The notes under the pieces are model-generated. The model searched no databases. It worked only from the letters and a program-made list of their open reading frames with translations, and was not told where the DNA came from. A stretch of DNA of 31,004 nucleotides, taken from Limnohabitans sp. GTDB taxonomy: Bacteria; Pseudomonadota; Gammaproteobacteria; Burkholderiales; Burkholderiaceae_C. Positions within the stretch are counted from its first letter, which is position 1, and the number at the start of each line of letters is the position of its first letter. Location: contig JAHECM010000021.1 of the NCBI GenBank assembly GCA_024641725.1, positions 2,199-33,202 of the forward strand. Direction: 5' to 3'. Shown piece after piece: positions 23,738 to 30,804 of the stretch. The position numbers and the translations under genes are program-made.

Positions 23738-24223
23738 ATGCGCAGCGCCCCGCCAGTGGTTTTCCCTGCGGGGCGTTTTCGTTGGGGGCCCGGCGGGGCG
23801 GTGCTGGCGGGTGCTTTGTGTGCCATCGCTTTGGGCCTATGGCAATCGGCGGTGCAAGCACCCCTGCAGACAAGCTTGCTGATCTGGAGTGTCTGGGTGG
23901 GCGCGGCGGTGCTGTCTGCATTGCTGGGGCGGCGCGAGTTTGCTGTGCCAAAGGGCGCTTTGAACTGGGACGGTGCCGAATGGCTTTGGCAAGCCGAGGC
24001 GCTGCCCGACCGCCCCGTGCGCTTGTCTGTGCTCTTGGATGGCGGGGCATTTTTGCTGGTCTCAGTCAGGGAAGAGGCGGGTGCGCAAGGCGGTGTTGAT
24101 ACACGCTTTTACGGCTGTTTGAGCCGCAGCCATGCCCCTGAGCAATGGCACGGCTTGCGTTGCGCTGTATATTGCCGCATGCCATCCGAGGAGGTGGGTG
24201 CAGGCCATCGCCAAAGCCCTTGA
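23738..24223 (+). CDS. Small two-helix membrane protein, tentatively YgfX-like
   Basis: 161 residues. Two hydrophobic segments (about 20-35 and 43-63) are followed by a soluble, beta-rich-looking part. That part contains LNWDGAEWLWQ, PVRLSVLLDGGAFLLVSV and EQWHGLRCAVYCR. This layout (two helices, then Trp-rich short strands, about 140-160 residues) resembles YgfX/CptA-like proteins, but sequence similarity is too low for me to be firm. GAAGG at 23726-23730 is a reasonable ribosome binding site. A terminator-like hairpin (23746-23779) lies inside codons 3-14. The gene occupies the place between fabF and the Do-type protease where many relatives have an ECF sigma factor gene and its regulators. 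The last 15 residues look unconserved. Function unknown. Confidence 0.7.
   Translation: MRSAPPVVFPAGRFRWGPGGAVLAGALCAIALGLWQSAVQAPLQTSLLIWSVWVGAAVLSALLGRREFAVPKGALNWDGAEWLWQAEALPDRPVRLSVLLDGGAFLLVSVREEAGAQGGVDTRFYGCLSRSHAPEQWHGLRCAVYCRMPSEEVGAGHRQSP
23746..23779 (+). terminator. Terminator-like hairpin after fabF, inside the next reading frame
   Basis: CGCCCCGC (23746-23753) and GCGGGGCG (23768-23775) form a perfect 8-bp stem around a 14-nt loop, followed by TTTTC. The T-run is short. It would end transcription of the acpP-fabF unit, yet it overlaps the first codons of the small membrane protein gene. It may act as a partial terminator or attenuator. Confidence 0.6.
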
Positions 24224-24279
24224 GCTTGGCAGTCTCGCCCCTACCTACCCCCAGGCAATGCACTTGATCAGGAGGTTGC

Positions 24280-25758
24280 GTGATTTATACCGTTTTGAAA
24301 AAAGGGGCCGTTGGCCTGTCACTTGTTGTGCTGGGTGCCGCAGGCCTCGGTGTTTATTCATCGGGCCAAGTCCACGCCCAAGCCGCGCCTGCGGTCGTCA
24401 AGGGCTTGCCGGATTTCACCGAGTTGGTGGAGCAGGTGGGGCCCTCGGTGGTCAATATCCGCACGATGGAAAAGGTGCGGGCTGCTTCCGCACCGAGCGC
24501 GCAAGACGAAGAAATGCAGGAGCTGTTCAAGAAGTTTTTTGGCGTGCCCATGCCCAGTGCGCCCAATGGTCCACGCCAGACACCTCGGCAAAACCGAGCC
24601 CAGCCTGAGGAGTCCCAGCCGCGTGGTGTGGGCTCGGGCTTCATCCTCACTGCCGATGGCTACATCATGACCAATGCCCATGTGGTGGATGGTGCCGACG
24701 AGGTGCTGGTCACCTTGACCGACAAACGCGAGTTCAAGGCGAAGATCATCGGGGCGGACAAGCGCACCGATGTGGCGGTGGTCAAGATCCAAGCCACGGG
24801 TTTGCCTGCGGTCAAAGTGGGCGATGTCAGCCGCCTCAAAGTGGGTGAGTGGGTCATGGCGATCGGGTCGCCATTTGGGCTCGACAACTCGGTCACTGCA
24901 GGCATCGTCAGTGCCAAGCAGCGAGACACAGGAGACTACCTGCCCTTCATCCAAACCGATGTGGCCATCAACCCCGGCAATTCGGGGGGGCCTTTGATCA
25001 ACCTGCGCGGCGAAGTGGTGGGCATCAACAGCCAAATTTACTCACGCTCCGGCGGTTTCATGGGCATCTCCTTTGCCATCCCCATGGACGAGGCGGTGCG
25101 CGTGAGTGATCAATTGCGCGCCAGTGGCCGCGTCACCCGGGGCCGGATTGGCGTGCAGATCGACCAAGTCACCAAAGAGGTGGCGGAATCCATTGGTTTG
25201 GGCAAAGCGCAAGGCGTCTTGGTGCGTGGGGTTGAAGAGGGCTCGCCTGCCGAAAAGGCCGGCGTTGAAGCCGGAGACATCATCGTGCGCTTTGATGGCA
25301 AGGCGATTGACAAGGTCGCCGACCTGCCGCGCCTGGTGGGCAACACCAAGCCCGGCACCCGCGTGGGCATGACGGTGTTCCGCCGCGGGGCGAACAAGGA
25401 CTTGTCGGTGACCGTGGCCGAAGTGGAGCTCGAAAAACCACTCGCCCAGCGCGGTGCCGACAAGAAAGCCCCCACGGTGACGGCTGAGACCTTGGGCTTG
25501 GTGGTGAGCGATTTGACCGATGCGATCAAAAAAGAACTGCGCGTGCGCGGTGGCGTGCGCGTGGAGTCAGCTGCTGACGCCGCTGCCCGGGCAGGCCTGC
25601 GCGAAGGGGACGTGATTTTGGCGGTGGCCAACGTCGAAGTGGGCTCGGCCCGGGAGTTTGAAGCTGTCATGGCCCGGGTGGACAAGAACCGGCCTTTGAA
25701 CGTGTTGATCCGCCGAGGCGATGCCGCGCAGTACGTCCTGATCCGTCCAGGAAAGTGA
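24280..25758 (+). CDS. mucD: Periplasmic Do-type serine protease (DegP/MucD family)
   Basis: 492 residues. A signal peptide (KK, hydrophobic core to about residue 25, cleavage likely after VHAQA) directs it to the periplasm. The trypsin-like domain has the full triad: His134 in TNAHVVDGAD, Asp164 in KRTDVAVVKI and Ser235 in NPGNSGGPL. Two PDZ domains follow (about 290-380 and 400-490), with the first carrying GVLVRGVEEGSPAEKAGVEAGDIIV. These proteins degrade or refold misfolded envelope proteins. The GTG at 24280 is preceded by AGGAGG (24270-24275), a strong site with short spacing. In related genomes this gene follows rpoE-mucA-mucB; here those are missing. Regulation by sigma-E is therefore uncertain, although a sigma factor gene could be elsewhere. 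Confidence 0.95.
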   Translation: MIYTVLKKGAVGLSLVVLGAAGLGVYSSGQVHAQAAPAVVKGLPDFTELVEQVGPSVVNIRTMEKVRAASAPSAQDEEMQELFKKFFGVPMPSAPNGPRQTPRQNRAQPEESQPRGVGSGFILTADGYIMTNAHVVDGADEVLVTLTDKREFKAKIIGADKRTDVAVVKIQATGLPAVKVGDVSRLKVGEWVMAIGSPFGLDNSVTAGIVSAKQRDTGDYLPFIQTDVAINPGNSGGPLINLRGEVVGINSQIYSRSGGFMGISFAIPMDEAVRVSDQLRASGRVTRGRIGVQIDQVTKEVAESIGLGKAQGVLVRGVEEGSPAEKAGVEAGDIIVRFDGKAIDKVADLPRLVGNTKPGTRVGMTVFRRGANKDLSVTVAEVELEKPLAQRGADKKAPTVTAETLGLVVSDLTDAIKKELRVRGGVRVESAADAAARAGLREGDVILAVANVEVGSAREFEAVMARVDKNRPLNVLIRRGDAAQYVLIRPGK

Positions 25759-25776
25759 CACTGAGCCTTTGTCAAG

Positions 25777-25802
25777 AGTCCCCGAGCCCGGCGGGGACTT
25801 TT
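25777..25802 (+). terminator. Intrinsic terminator after the Do-type protease gene
   Basis: AGTCCCCG (25777-25784) and CGGGGACT (25792-25799) make a perfect 8-bp stem with a 7-nt loop and a short T4 tail. It lies 18 bp after the stop codon and separates the protease gene from lepA. Confidence 0.8.
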
Positions 25803-26114
25803 GATGCGCCAGCGCATTAAATTGTTCAAGCTCAAAAAATTCTTATCCACTTTTTGCAATTAAAAAAATGTTGGCGCTTGCTGACTTTTTATCTGCCTCA
25901 TGCCGAATTTCGCTAAAATTCAGGCTCTTGATCCATCATTCATGGCATAAAGCGCAGGTCTGGATTCACGATGCGGGATGTTCAAGCACCGTCCACCGCC
26001 GATCCACAGACGACCCACAAGTTATTCATCCAGATATCCCGAGTGCTGTGAATAACTTGTTGATAAGTTTGGTGTTGTGTGACTGCAACGACCGGTCAAA
26101 CAGGTTTGAGGGGC
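25803..26114. other. AT-rich non-coding stretch with DnaA-box-like 9-mers
   Basis: No believable gene. The base composition drops well below the neighbours, with A/T runs at 25835-25875. Matches to the DnaA box consensus TTATNCACA are: TGTGAATAA at 26047-26055 (perfect on the minus strand), TTATCCACT at 25843-25851 (8 of 9), TGTTGATAA at 26058-26066 (minus strand, 8 of 9), and weaker ones at 26000-26008 and 26022-26030 (7 of 9). TAAAAT at 25914-25919 could be a -10 box but lacks a good -35. This may be a DnaA-titrating or DnaA-regulated promoter region upstream of lepA. It is unlikely to be oriC because dnaA/dnaN/gyrB are not here. Confidence 0.5.
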
Positions 26115-26142
26115 TTTGCGCGTGGGCCAATTTGCCTACAAT
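26115..26142 (+). promoter_or_regulatory. Sigma-70-like promoter upstream of lepA
   Basis: TTTGCG (26115-26120) and TACAAT (26137-26142) are 16 bp apart, giving a start near 26149. This is the best promoter-like pair in the gap between the protease gene and lepA. A terminator follows only about 35 bp after the expected start. Confidence 0.6.
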
Positions 26143-26148
26143 GAAGCC

Positions 26149-26213
26149 CCAACCTTCGCAGTTGCCATAGATTGTTGGTTCAGGGCGCGTCACCACTCGA
26201 CGCGCCCTTTTTT
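26149..26213 (+). ncRNA. Candidate short RNA (about 65 nt) or lepA leader with attenuator
   Basis: A transcript from the promoter at 26115-26142 would meet a full Rho-independent terminator after only about 65 nt. It would fold into two hairpins: CCAAC/GTTGG (26149-26178) and the GC-rich terminator stem. This is either a small RNA gene or a leader that controls read-through into lepA, which starts 36 bp further on. No open reading frame of useful size or Shine-Dalgarno sequence is seen in it, so a translated leader peptide is unlikely. Start point and expression are inferred. Confidence 0.45.
26182..26213 (+). terminator. Strong Rho-independent terminator just before lepA
   Basis: AGGGCGCGTC (26182-26191) and GACGCGCCCT (26199-26208) form a perfect 10-bp stem with loop ACCACTC, followed by a run of six T (26208-26213). 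It lies 36 bp before the lepA start codon. Confidence 0.9.
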
Positions 26214-26248
26214 CTTATGGGGATCCCAGATCCTCAACGACTTGCAGA

Positions 26249-28066
26249 ATGTCCTTGATGAATCACATCAGAAATTTCTCGATCATTGCGCACATTGACC
26301 ATGGCAAATCCACGCTGGCCGATCGCTTGATTCAGCGTTGCGGAGGATTGGAAGCCCGCGACATGGAGGCGCAGGTGCTGGACTCGATGGACATCGAGAA
26401 AGAGCGCGGCATCACCATCAAAGCGCAGACCGCTGCACTGCACTACAAAGCCAAAGACGGCCAGGTCTACAACCTCAACCTGATCGACACCCCCGGGCAT
26501 GTGGACTTCTCTTATGAGGTGTCTCGTTCGCTGTCTGCTTGCGAAGGCGCGCTGCTGGTGGTGGACGCCAGCCAAGGCGTGGAAGCGCAGACCGTGGCCA
26601 ACTGCTACACCGCACTCGACTTGGGCGTGGAAGTGGTGCCCGTGCTCAACAAAATGGATCTGCCCAACGCCGATCCCGACAACGCCCGCGCCGAAGTCGA
26701 AGACGTGATTGGCATCGACGCCACCGACGCCATTCCCTGCTCGGCCAAGACCGGCATGGGCATTGACGAAATCCTCGAAGCGATTGTGGCCAAGGTGCCC
26801 GCCCCCACAGGCAACCCCGACGCGCCCTTGCGCGCCATGATCATCGACAGCTGGTTTGACAGCTATGTCGGTGTGGTCATGCTGGTGCGCGTGGTGGACG
26901 GCCAGTTGCTCAAAAACGAGCGCATCCGCATGATGGCCAGCAACGCCGTCTATGAGGCGGGCAGCTTGGGCGTCTTCACCCCCGCCAACGAAGCCCGCAA
27001 CGCGCTCAAAGCGGGCGAGGTGGGCTACATCATCGCCGGCATCAAAGAGCTGCAAGCGGCCAAAGTGGGCGACACCGTCACCCTGGAAAAAAAGCTGCCC
27101 AACAACATGGGCCCCGCGACCGAGGCTTTGCCAGGCTTCAAAGAAATTCAGCCGCAGGTGTTTGCGGGCTTGTACCCGACCGAGGCCAACCAATACGATG
27201 GCCTGCGTGACGCCCTTGAAAAGCTCAAGCTCAACGACGCCTCACTGCACTACGAGCCCGAAGTCTCGCAGGCCTTGGGCTTTGGCTTTCGCTGTGGCTT
27301 CTTGGGTTTGCTGCACATGGAAATCGTGCAAGAGCGCCTAGAGCGCGAGTTTGACCAAGACCTGATCACCACCGCACCCAGCGTGGTGTACCAAGTGGTC
27401 CAGCCCGGTGGCGAAGTCGTGATGGTCGAGAACCCCTCCAAAATGCCCGATCAAGGCAAGCTGCAAGAGATCCGCGAGCCCATCGTCACGGTGCACCTGT
27501 ACATGCCGCAAGACTATGTGGGCCCCGTCATGACGCTGGCCAACCTCAAGCGCGGCGTGCAAATGAACATGGCCTACCACGGCCGCCAGGTCATGCTGAC
27601 CTATGAGATGCCGCTGGGCGAGATCGTGCTGGACTTTTTTGACAAGCTCAAATCGGTCAGCCGGGGCTACGCCTCCATGGACTACGAATTCAAAGAATTC
27701 CGTGCCTCTGATGTGGTCAAAGTGGACATTTTGCTCAACGGTGAAAAGGTTGACGCCTTGTCCATCATCGTGCACCGCAGCCAATCGCAGTACCGGGGTC
27801 GGGCGGTGGTGGCCAAGATGCGCGAGATCATCAGCCGCCAAATGTTCGACGTGGCCATTCAGGCCGCCATTGGGGCCAACATCATTGCCCGTGAGTCCAT
27901 CAAGGCTTTGCGCAAAAACGTGTTGGCCAAATGCTATGGTGGCGACATTTCGCGCAAACGCAAACTGCTTGAAAAGCAAAAGGCGGGTAAAAAGCGCATG
28001 AAACAGATTGGCTCGGTCGAGGTGCCGCAAGAGGCATTCTTGGCGATTTTGCAGGTGGAAGATTGA
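26249..28066 (+). CDS. lepA: Elongation factor 4 (LepA), ribosome-associated GTPase
   Basis: 605 residues. The GTPase acts on ribosomes (proposed back-translocation, or 30S assembly and initiation). The G1 loop AHIDHGKST (about 14-22), RGITIKAQ (G2), DTPGHVDFSYEV (G3), NKMDLP (G4) and CSAKTG (G5) are in order, and the LepA-specific C-terminal domain ends GKKRMKQIGSVEVPQEAFLAIL. The ATG at 26249 gives MSLMNHIRNF; the ATG at 26258 (MNHIRNF) is equally good and matches many relatives. Neither has a clear Shine-Dalgarno sequence. The gene is preceded by a strong terminator 36 bp upstream, so its transcription needs read-through or an unrecognised promoter. The stop overlaps the lepB start by 1 bp. 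Confidence 0.96.
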   Translation: MSLMNHIRNFSIIAHIDHGKSTLADRLIQRCGGLEARDMEAQVLDSMDIEKERGITIKAQTAALHYKAKDGQVYNLNLIDTPGHVDFSYEVSRSLSACEGALLVVDASQGVEAQTVANCYTALDLGVEVVPVLNKMDLPNADPDNARAEVEDVIGIDATDAIPCSAKTGMGIDEILEAIVAKVPAPTGNPDAPLRAMIIDSWFDSYVGVVMLVRVVDGQLLKNERIRMMASNAVYEAGSLGVFTPANEARNALKAGEVGYIIAGIKELQAAKVGDTVTLEKKLPNNMGPATEALPGFKEIQPQVFAGLYPTEANQYDGLRDALEKLKLNDASLHYEPEVSQALGFGFRCGFLGLLHMEIVQERLEREFDQDLITTAPSVVYQVVQPGGEVVMVENPSKMPDQGKLQEIREPIVTVHLYMPQDYVGPVMTLANLKRGVQMNMAYHGRQVMLTYEMPLGEIVLDFFDKLKSVSRGYASMDYEFKEFRASDVVKVDILLNGEKVDALSIIVHRSQSQYRGRAVVAKMREIISRQMFDVAIQAAIGANIIARESIKALRKNVLAKCYGGDISRKRKLLEKQKAGKKRMKQIGSVEVPQEAFLAILQVED

Positions 28067-29031
28067 TGCAGTTTTTAACGTCTTTGGTGCTGGCCGCTTT
28101 TGTGAGCTACGCCGGTGCTTGGTACCTGGGTTTTCTGGAGGGCAACTTTGCCCTGCTCTTGTTGCTGGCCACGGTGGTGACCGGCATTTACTGGTTGGCT
28201 GAGCGCTTTCATTTTTTGCCCCAGCGTCAGGCGGCAGCGGCCCAACTTGAAGCCGCCACGGCACAACGGCGCAGCGAACTGGCCAAAATGGGCATCGACA
28301 AGGTGGACACCGACACCCGCGAAGCCCAAGAAAAACTGCTGATGCAGCCTTGGTGGCTGGACTGGACCGCGGGTTTGTTCCCCGTGATCGTGGTGGTGTT
28401 CATCCTGCGCTCGTTCTTGTTTGAGCCCTTCAAAATTCCTTCGGGCTCCATGATCCCGACGCTGCACATCGGTGACCTGATTTTGGTCAACAAATTCCAC
28501 TACGGCGTGCGCTTGCCCGTGGCCAACATCAAGCTCACCGAAGGCACCCCCGTGCAGCGCGGCGACGTGATGGTGTTCCGCTTTCCGCCACGGCCCAGCC
28601 AGGACTACATCAAGCGCGTGGTGGGCATTCCGGGCGACGAAGTGGCCTACCTGAACAAAAAGCTGACCCTCAACGGCCAGCCCGTGCCCAGTGAAAACCT
28701 GCCGGACTACTTTGACGAATCCGTCATGCGCTACTTTAAGCATGAACGTGAAAGCCTGCCTGGCAAGACGCACCAGCTCATCGTGGACAACGAGCGCCCA
28801 GCCTTCATTCCTGGGGCGGACGAGTTTCCCTTCCGGTACCAGTGCCGCTACACCGTCGAGGGCGTGACCTGCAAGGTGCCCGCTGGCCACTACTTCATGA
28901 TGGGCGACAACCGCGACAACTCGCTGGACTCCCGTTACTGGGGCTTTGTGCCCGACGCCAACATCGTGGGCAAAGCCTTCTTTGTCTGGATGAACTTTGG
29001 CAACCTCAAGCGCATTGGCGCTTTTGACTGA
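28066..29031 (+). CDS. lepB: Signal peptidase I
   Basis: 321 residues. Cleaves signal peptides of exported proteins at the inner membrane. Hydrophobic segments lie at about 2-20, 27-45 and 105-122, with a charged Ala-rich connection between. Then come the catalytic Ser128 (PSGSMIPTLHIGD) and Lys183 (DYIKRVVGIPGD), and the box GDNRDNSLDSRYWGFVP near the C-terminus. The ATG at 28066 shares its A with the lepA stop codon, so translation is coupled. lepA-lepB-rnc-era-recO is a standard order in proteobacteria. Confidence 0.96.
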   Translation: MQFLTSLVLAAFVSYAGAWYLGFLEGNFALLLLLATVVTGIYWLAERFHFLPQRQAAAAQLEAATAQRRSELAKMGIDKVDTDTREAQEKLLMQPWWLDWTAGLFPVIVVVFILRSFLFEPFKIPSGSMIPTLHIGDLILVNKFHYGVRLPVANIKLTEGTPVQRGDVMVFRFPPRPSQDYIKRVVGIPGDEVAYLNKKLTLNGQPVPSENLPDYFDESVMRYFKHERESLPGKTHQLIVDNERPAFIPGADEFPFRYQCRYTVEGVTCKVPAGHYFMMGDNRDNSLDSRYWGFVPDANIVGKAFFVWMNFGNLKRIGAFD

Positions 29032-29032
29032 C

Positions 29033-29725
29033 GTGGCCACCACCGATCTCTTGTCCGCGCTGCAAGTGCGCATTGGCTATGCCTTCCAGGCCCGCAATTT
29101 GTTGCAACAAGCGGTCACCCACCGCAGCTTCAGCGCCGACCACAACGAGCGCTTGGAGTTTTTGGGCGACTCGGTGCTCAACTTGTCGGTTGCCCACCTG
29201 TTGTTCGTGCAGCTGAGCGATCTGCCCGAGGGCGATCTGTCGCGGGTGCGGGCCAATTTGGTCAAGCAAGACACCCTGCACCAGCTGGCCGAACAATTGG
29301 ATCTGTCCTCTGTGCTGCGTCTGGGCGAGGGCGAGCTGCGCTCGGGGGGGCAAAAACGCCCCTCCATCTTGGCCGACGCCTTGGAAGCCCTGATCGGTGC
29401 CGTTTATCTGGACGGCGGCTACCCGGCCGCCCAGGGTTTGGTGGAGCGCTTGTTTGAGAAAGTGGACATCAAGCCCACCATGCAAGCCGCAGCGAAAGAC
29501 CCCAAAACCGAGTTGCAAGAATGGCTGCAAGGCCGCAAACTGCCGCTGCCTCAATACACCGTCGTGGCCACCACGGGCATGGCGCACCGCCAGACCTTTG
29601 AAGTGGCCTGCGAAGTCCCCCAGCTGCGCCAATCGCAGCGGGGCATGGGGCCATCGCGCCGTGTGGCCGAGCAGGCCGCCGCTGCAGCCCTGCTTGAAAT
29701 TCTCAAATCTGGACCCTCGGCATGA
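29033..29725 (+). CDS. rnc: Ribonuclease III
   Basis: 230 residues. Cuts double-stranded RNA in rRNA precursors and regulatory RNAs. The signature NERLEFLGDSVLNL (from about residue 38) and DALEALIGAVYLDGG hold the catalytic acidic residues. The C-terminal double-stranded RNA-binding domain runs from DPKTELQEWLQG to ALLEIL. The GTG at 29033, 1 bp after the lepB stop, is chosen as the start; TTG codons at 28997 or 29024 would extend it into lepB. The end overlaps era by 4 bp. Confidence 0.95.
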   Translation: MATTDLLSALQVRIGYAFQARNLLQQAVTHRSFSADHNERLEFLGDSVLNLSVAHLLFVQLSDLPEGDLSRVRANLVKQDTLHQLAEQLDLSSVLRLGEGELRSGGQKRPSILADALEALIGAVYLDGGYPAAQGLVERLFEKVDIKPTMQAAAKDPKTELQEWLQGRKLPLPQYTVVATTGMAHRQTFEVACEVPQLRQSQRGMGPSRRVAEQAAAAALLEILKSGPSA

Positions 29726-30795
29726 CCTCGAAAAAAACCTCTGACACCCCTCCAGCTTTGCCCGAGATGCCCGCCGTGGACCTGTCGCCCAAAGTGGCGC
29801 GCCGTTCGATCGACATTGCTGGCGTGACGGTTCAACCCCGTTCAGACGCCGAAACCCAGGCCGCTGGTTTGGCCCCGACTGACGCCGCCGCCTCGGCAGC
29901 GGGCCAGCGCTGCGGCCTGATCGCCATTGTGGGCAAGCCCAACGTGGGCAAGTCCACGCTGCTCAACGCCCTGGTGGGCCAAAAAATCAGCATCACCTCG
30001 CGCAAGGCACAAACCACGCGCCACCGCATCACCGGCATCCGCAGCCAGGCGCAGACGCAGTACGTGTTCGTGGACACGCCCGGCTTTCAAACGCGCCACA
30101 GCGCGGCTTTGAACAAGTCCTTGAACAAGACCGTCATGGGCGCCATCGGCGACGTCGACTTGGTGATGTTCGTGGTGGAGGCGGGCAACTTCACGCTGGG
30201 GGATGCCAAAGTGCTGTCCTTGCTCAAGCCCGGCATTCCGGTGCTGTTGATCGCCAACAAGCTGGACATGGTCAACCGCCGCGCCGAGATCGCGCCTTGG
30301 CTGCGTGACATGCAAGAGCGCCACCCCTTTGCCGAGTTTGTGCCCATGTCGGCCAAACAGCCCAAAGACATCGTGCGTTTGTTGGACATTTGCGAAAAAT
30401 ACCTGCCCGAGCAAGGCTGGTTCTACACCAACGACGAGTTGACCGACCGCAGCGAGAAGTTCTTGGCCAGCGAGATCGTGCGAGAAAAACTCTTTCGCTT
30501 GACCGGCGACGAGCTGCCCTACACCTCCACGGTGGTGATTGATAAATTTGACGAAGAACCCGGCAAAACAGCCAACCGCTTGGTGCGCATTGCGGCCACC
30601 ATCGTGGTCGAGCGCGACGGCCACAAGGCCATGGTGATCGGCGACAAGGGCGAAAAGCTCAAGCGCATCGGCACCGAATCGCGCCAAGAGCTCGAAAAAT
30701 TGCTGGACGCCAAGGTCTTCATCGAGCTGTGGGTCAAAGTGCGCTCGGGCTGGGCCGACGACGAAGCCCGTGTGCGTTCATTCGGCTACGAATAA
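29722..30795 (+). CDS. era: GTPase Era
   Basis: 357 residues. Binds the 3' end of 16S rRNA during 30S assembly. GKPNVGKS (71-78, G1), the Thr-rich KAQTTRHRITG (G2), DTPGF (G3) and NKLD (G4) define the GTPase domain. A KH domain follows with GDKGEKLKRIGTESRQELE near the C-terminus, ending WADDEARVRSFGYE. The first 62 residues are a Pro/Ala-rich extension beyond the usual start, making the protein longer than the roughly 300-residue E. coli form. The ATG overlaps the rnc stop by 4 bp. Confidence 0.96.
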   Translation: MTSKKTSDTPPALPEMPAVDLSPKVARRSIDIAGVTVQPRSDAETQAAGLAPTDAAASAAGQRCGLIAIVGKPNVGKSTLLNALVGQKISITSRKAQTTRHRITGIRSQAQTQYVFVDTPGFQTRHSAALNKSLNKTVMGAIGDVDLVMFVVEAGNFTLGDAKVLSLLKPGIPVLLIANKLDMVNRRAEIAPWLRDMQERHPFAEFVPMSAKQPKDIVRLLDICEKYLPEQGWFYTNDELTDRSEKFLASEIVREKLFRLTGDELPYTSTVVIDKFDEEPGKTANRLVRIAATIVVERDGHKAMVIGDKGEKLKRIGTESRQELEKLLDAKVFIELWVKVRSGWADDEARVRSFGYE

Positions 30796-30804
30796 ACACG
30801 CAGC

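Noticed and set aside
24132..24608. A 158-codon frame bridging the small membrane protein gene and the protease gene, possibly a sigma-E locus remnant
   Set aside because: Most of it is an alternative frame of the protease gene, and the part in the gap shows nothing I can recognise as rpoE, rseA or rseB.
25803..26114. Chromosomal replication origin
   Set aside because: DnaA-like boxes are present but dnaA, dnaN, gyrB and rpmH are not nearby, and the boxes are few and mixed in quality.
25868..26170. A 100-codon frame between the Do-type protease gene and lepA
   Set aside because: It has no ribosome binding site, no family features and atypical composition, and it covers the DnaA-like boxes and the promoter.
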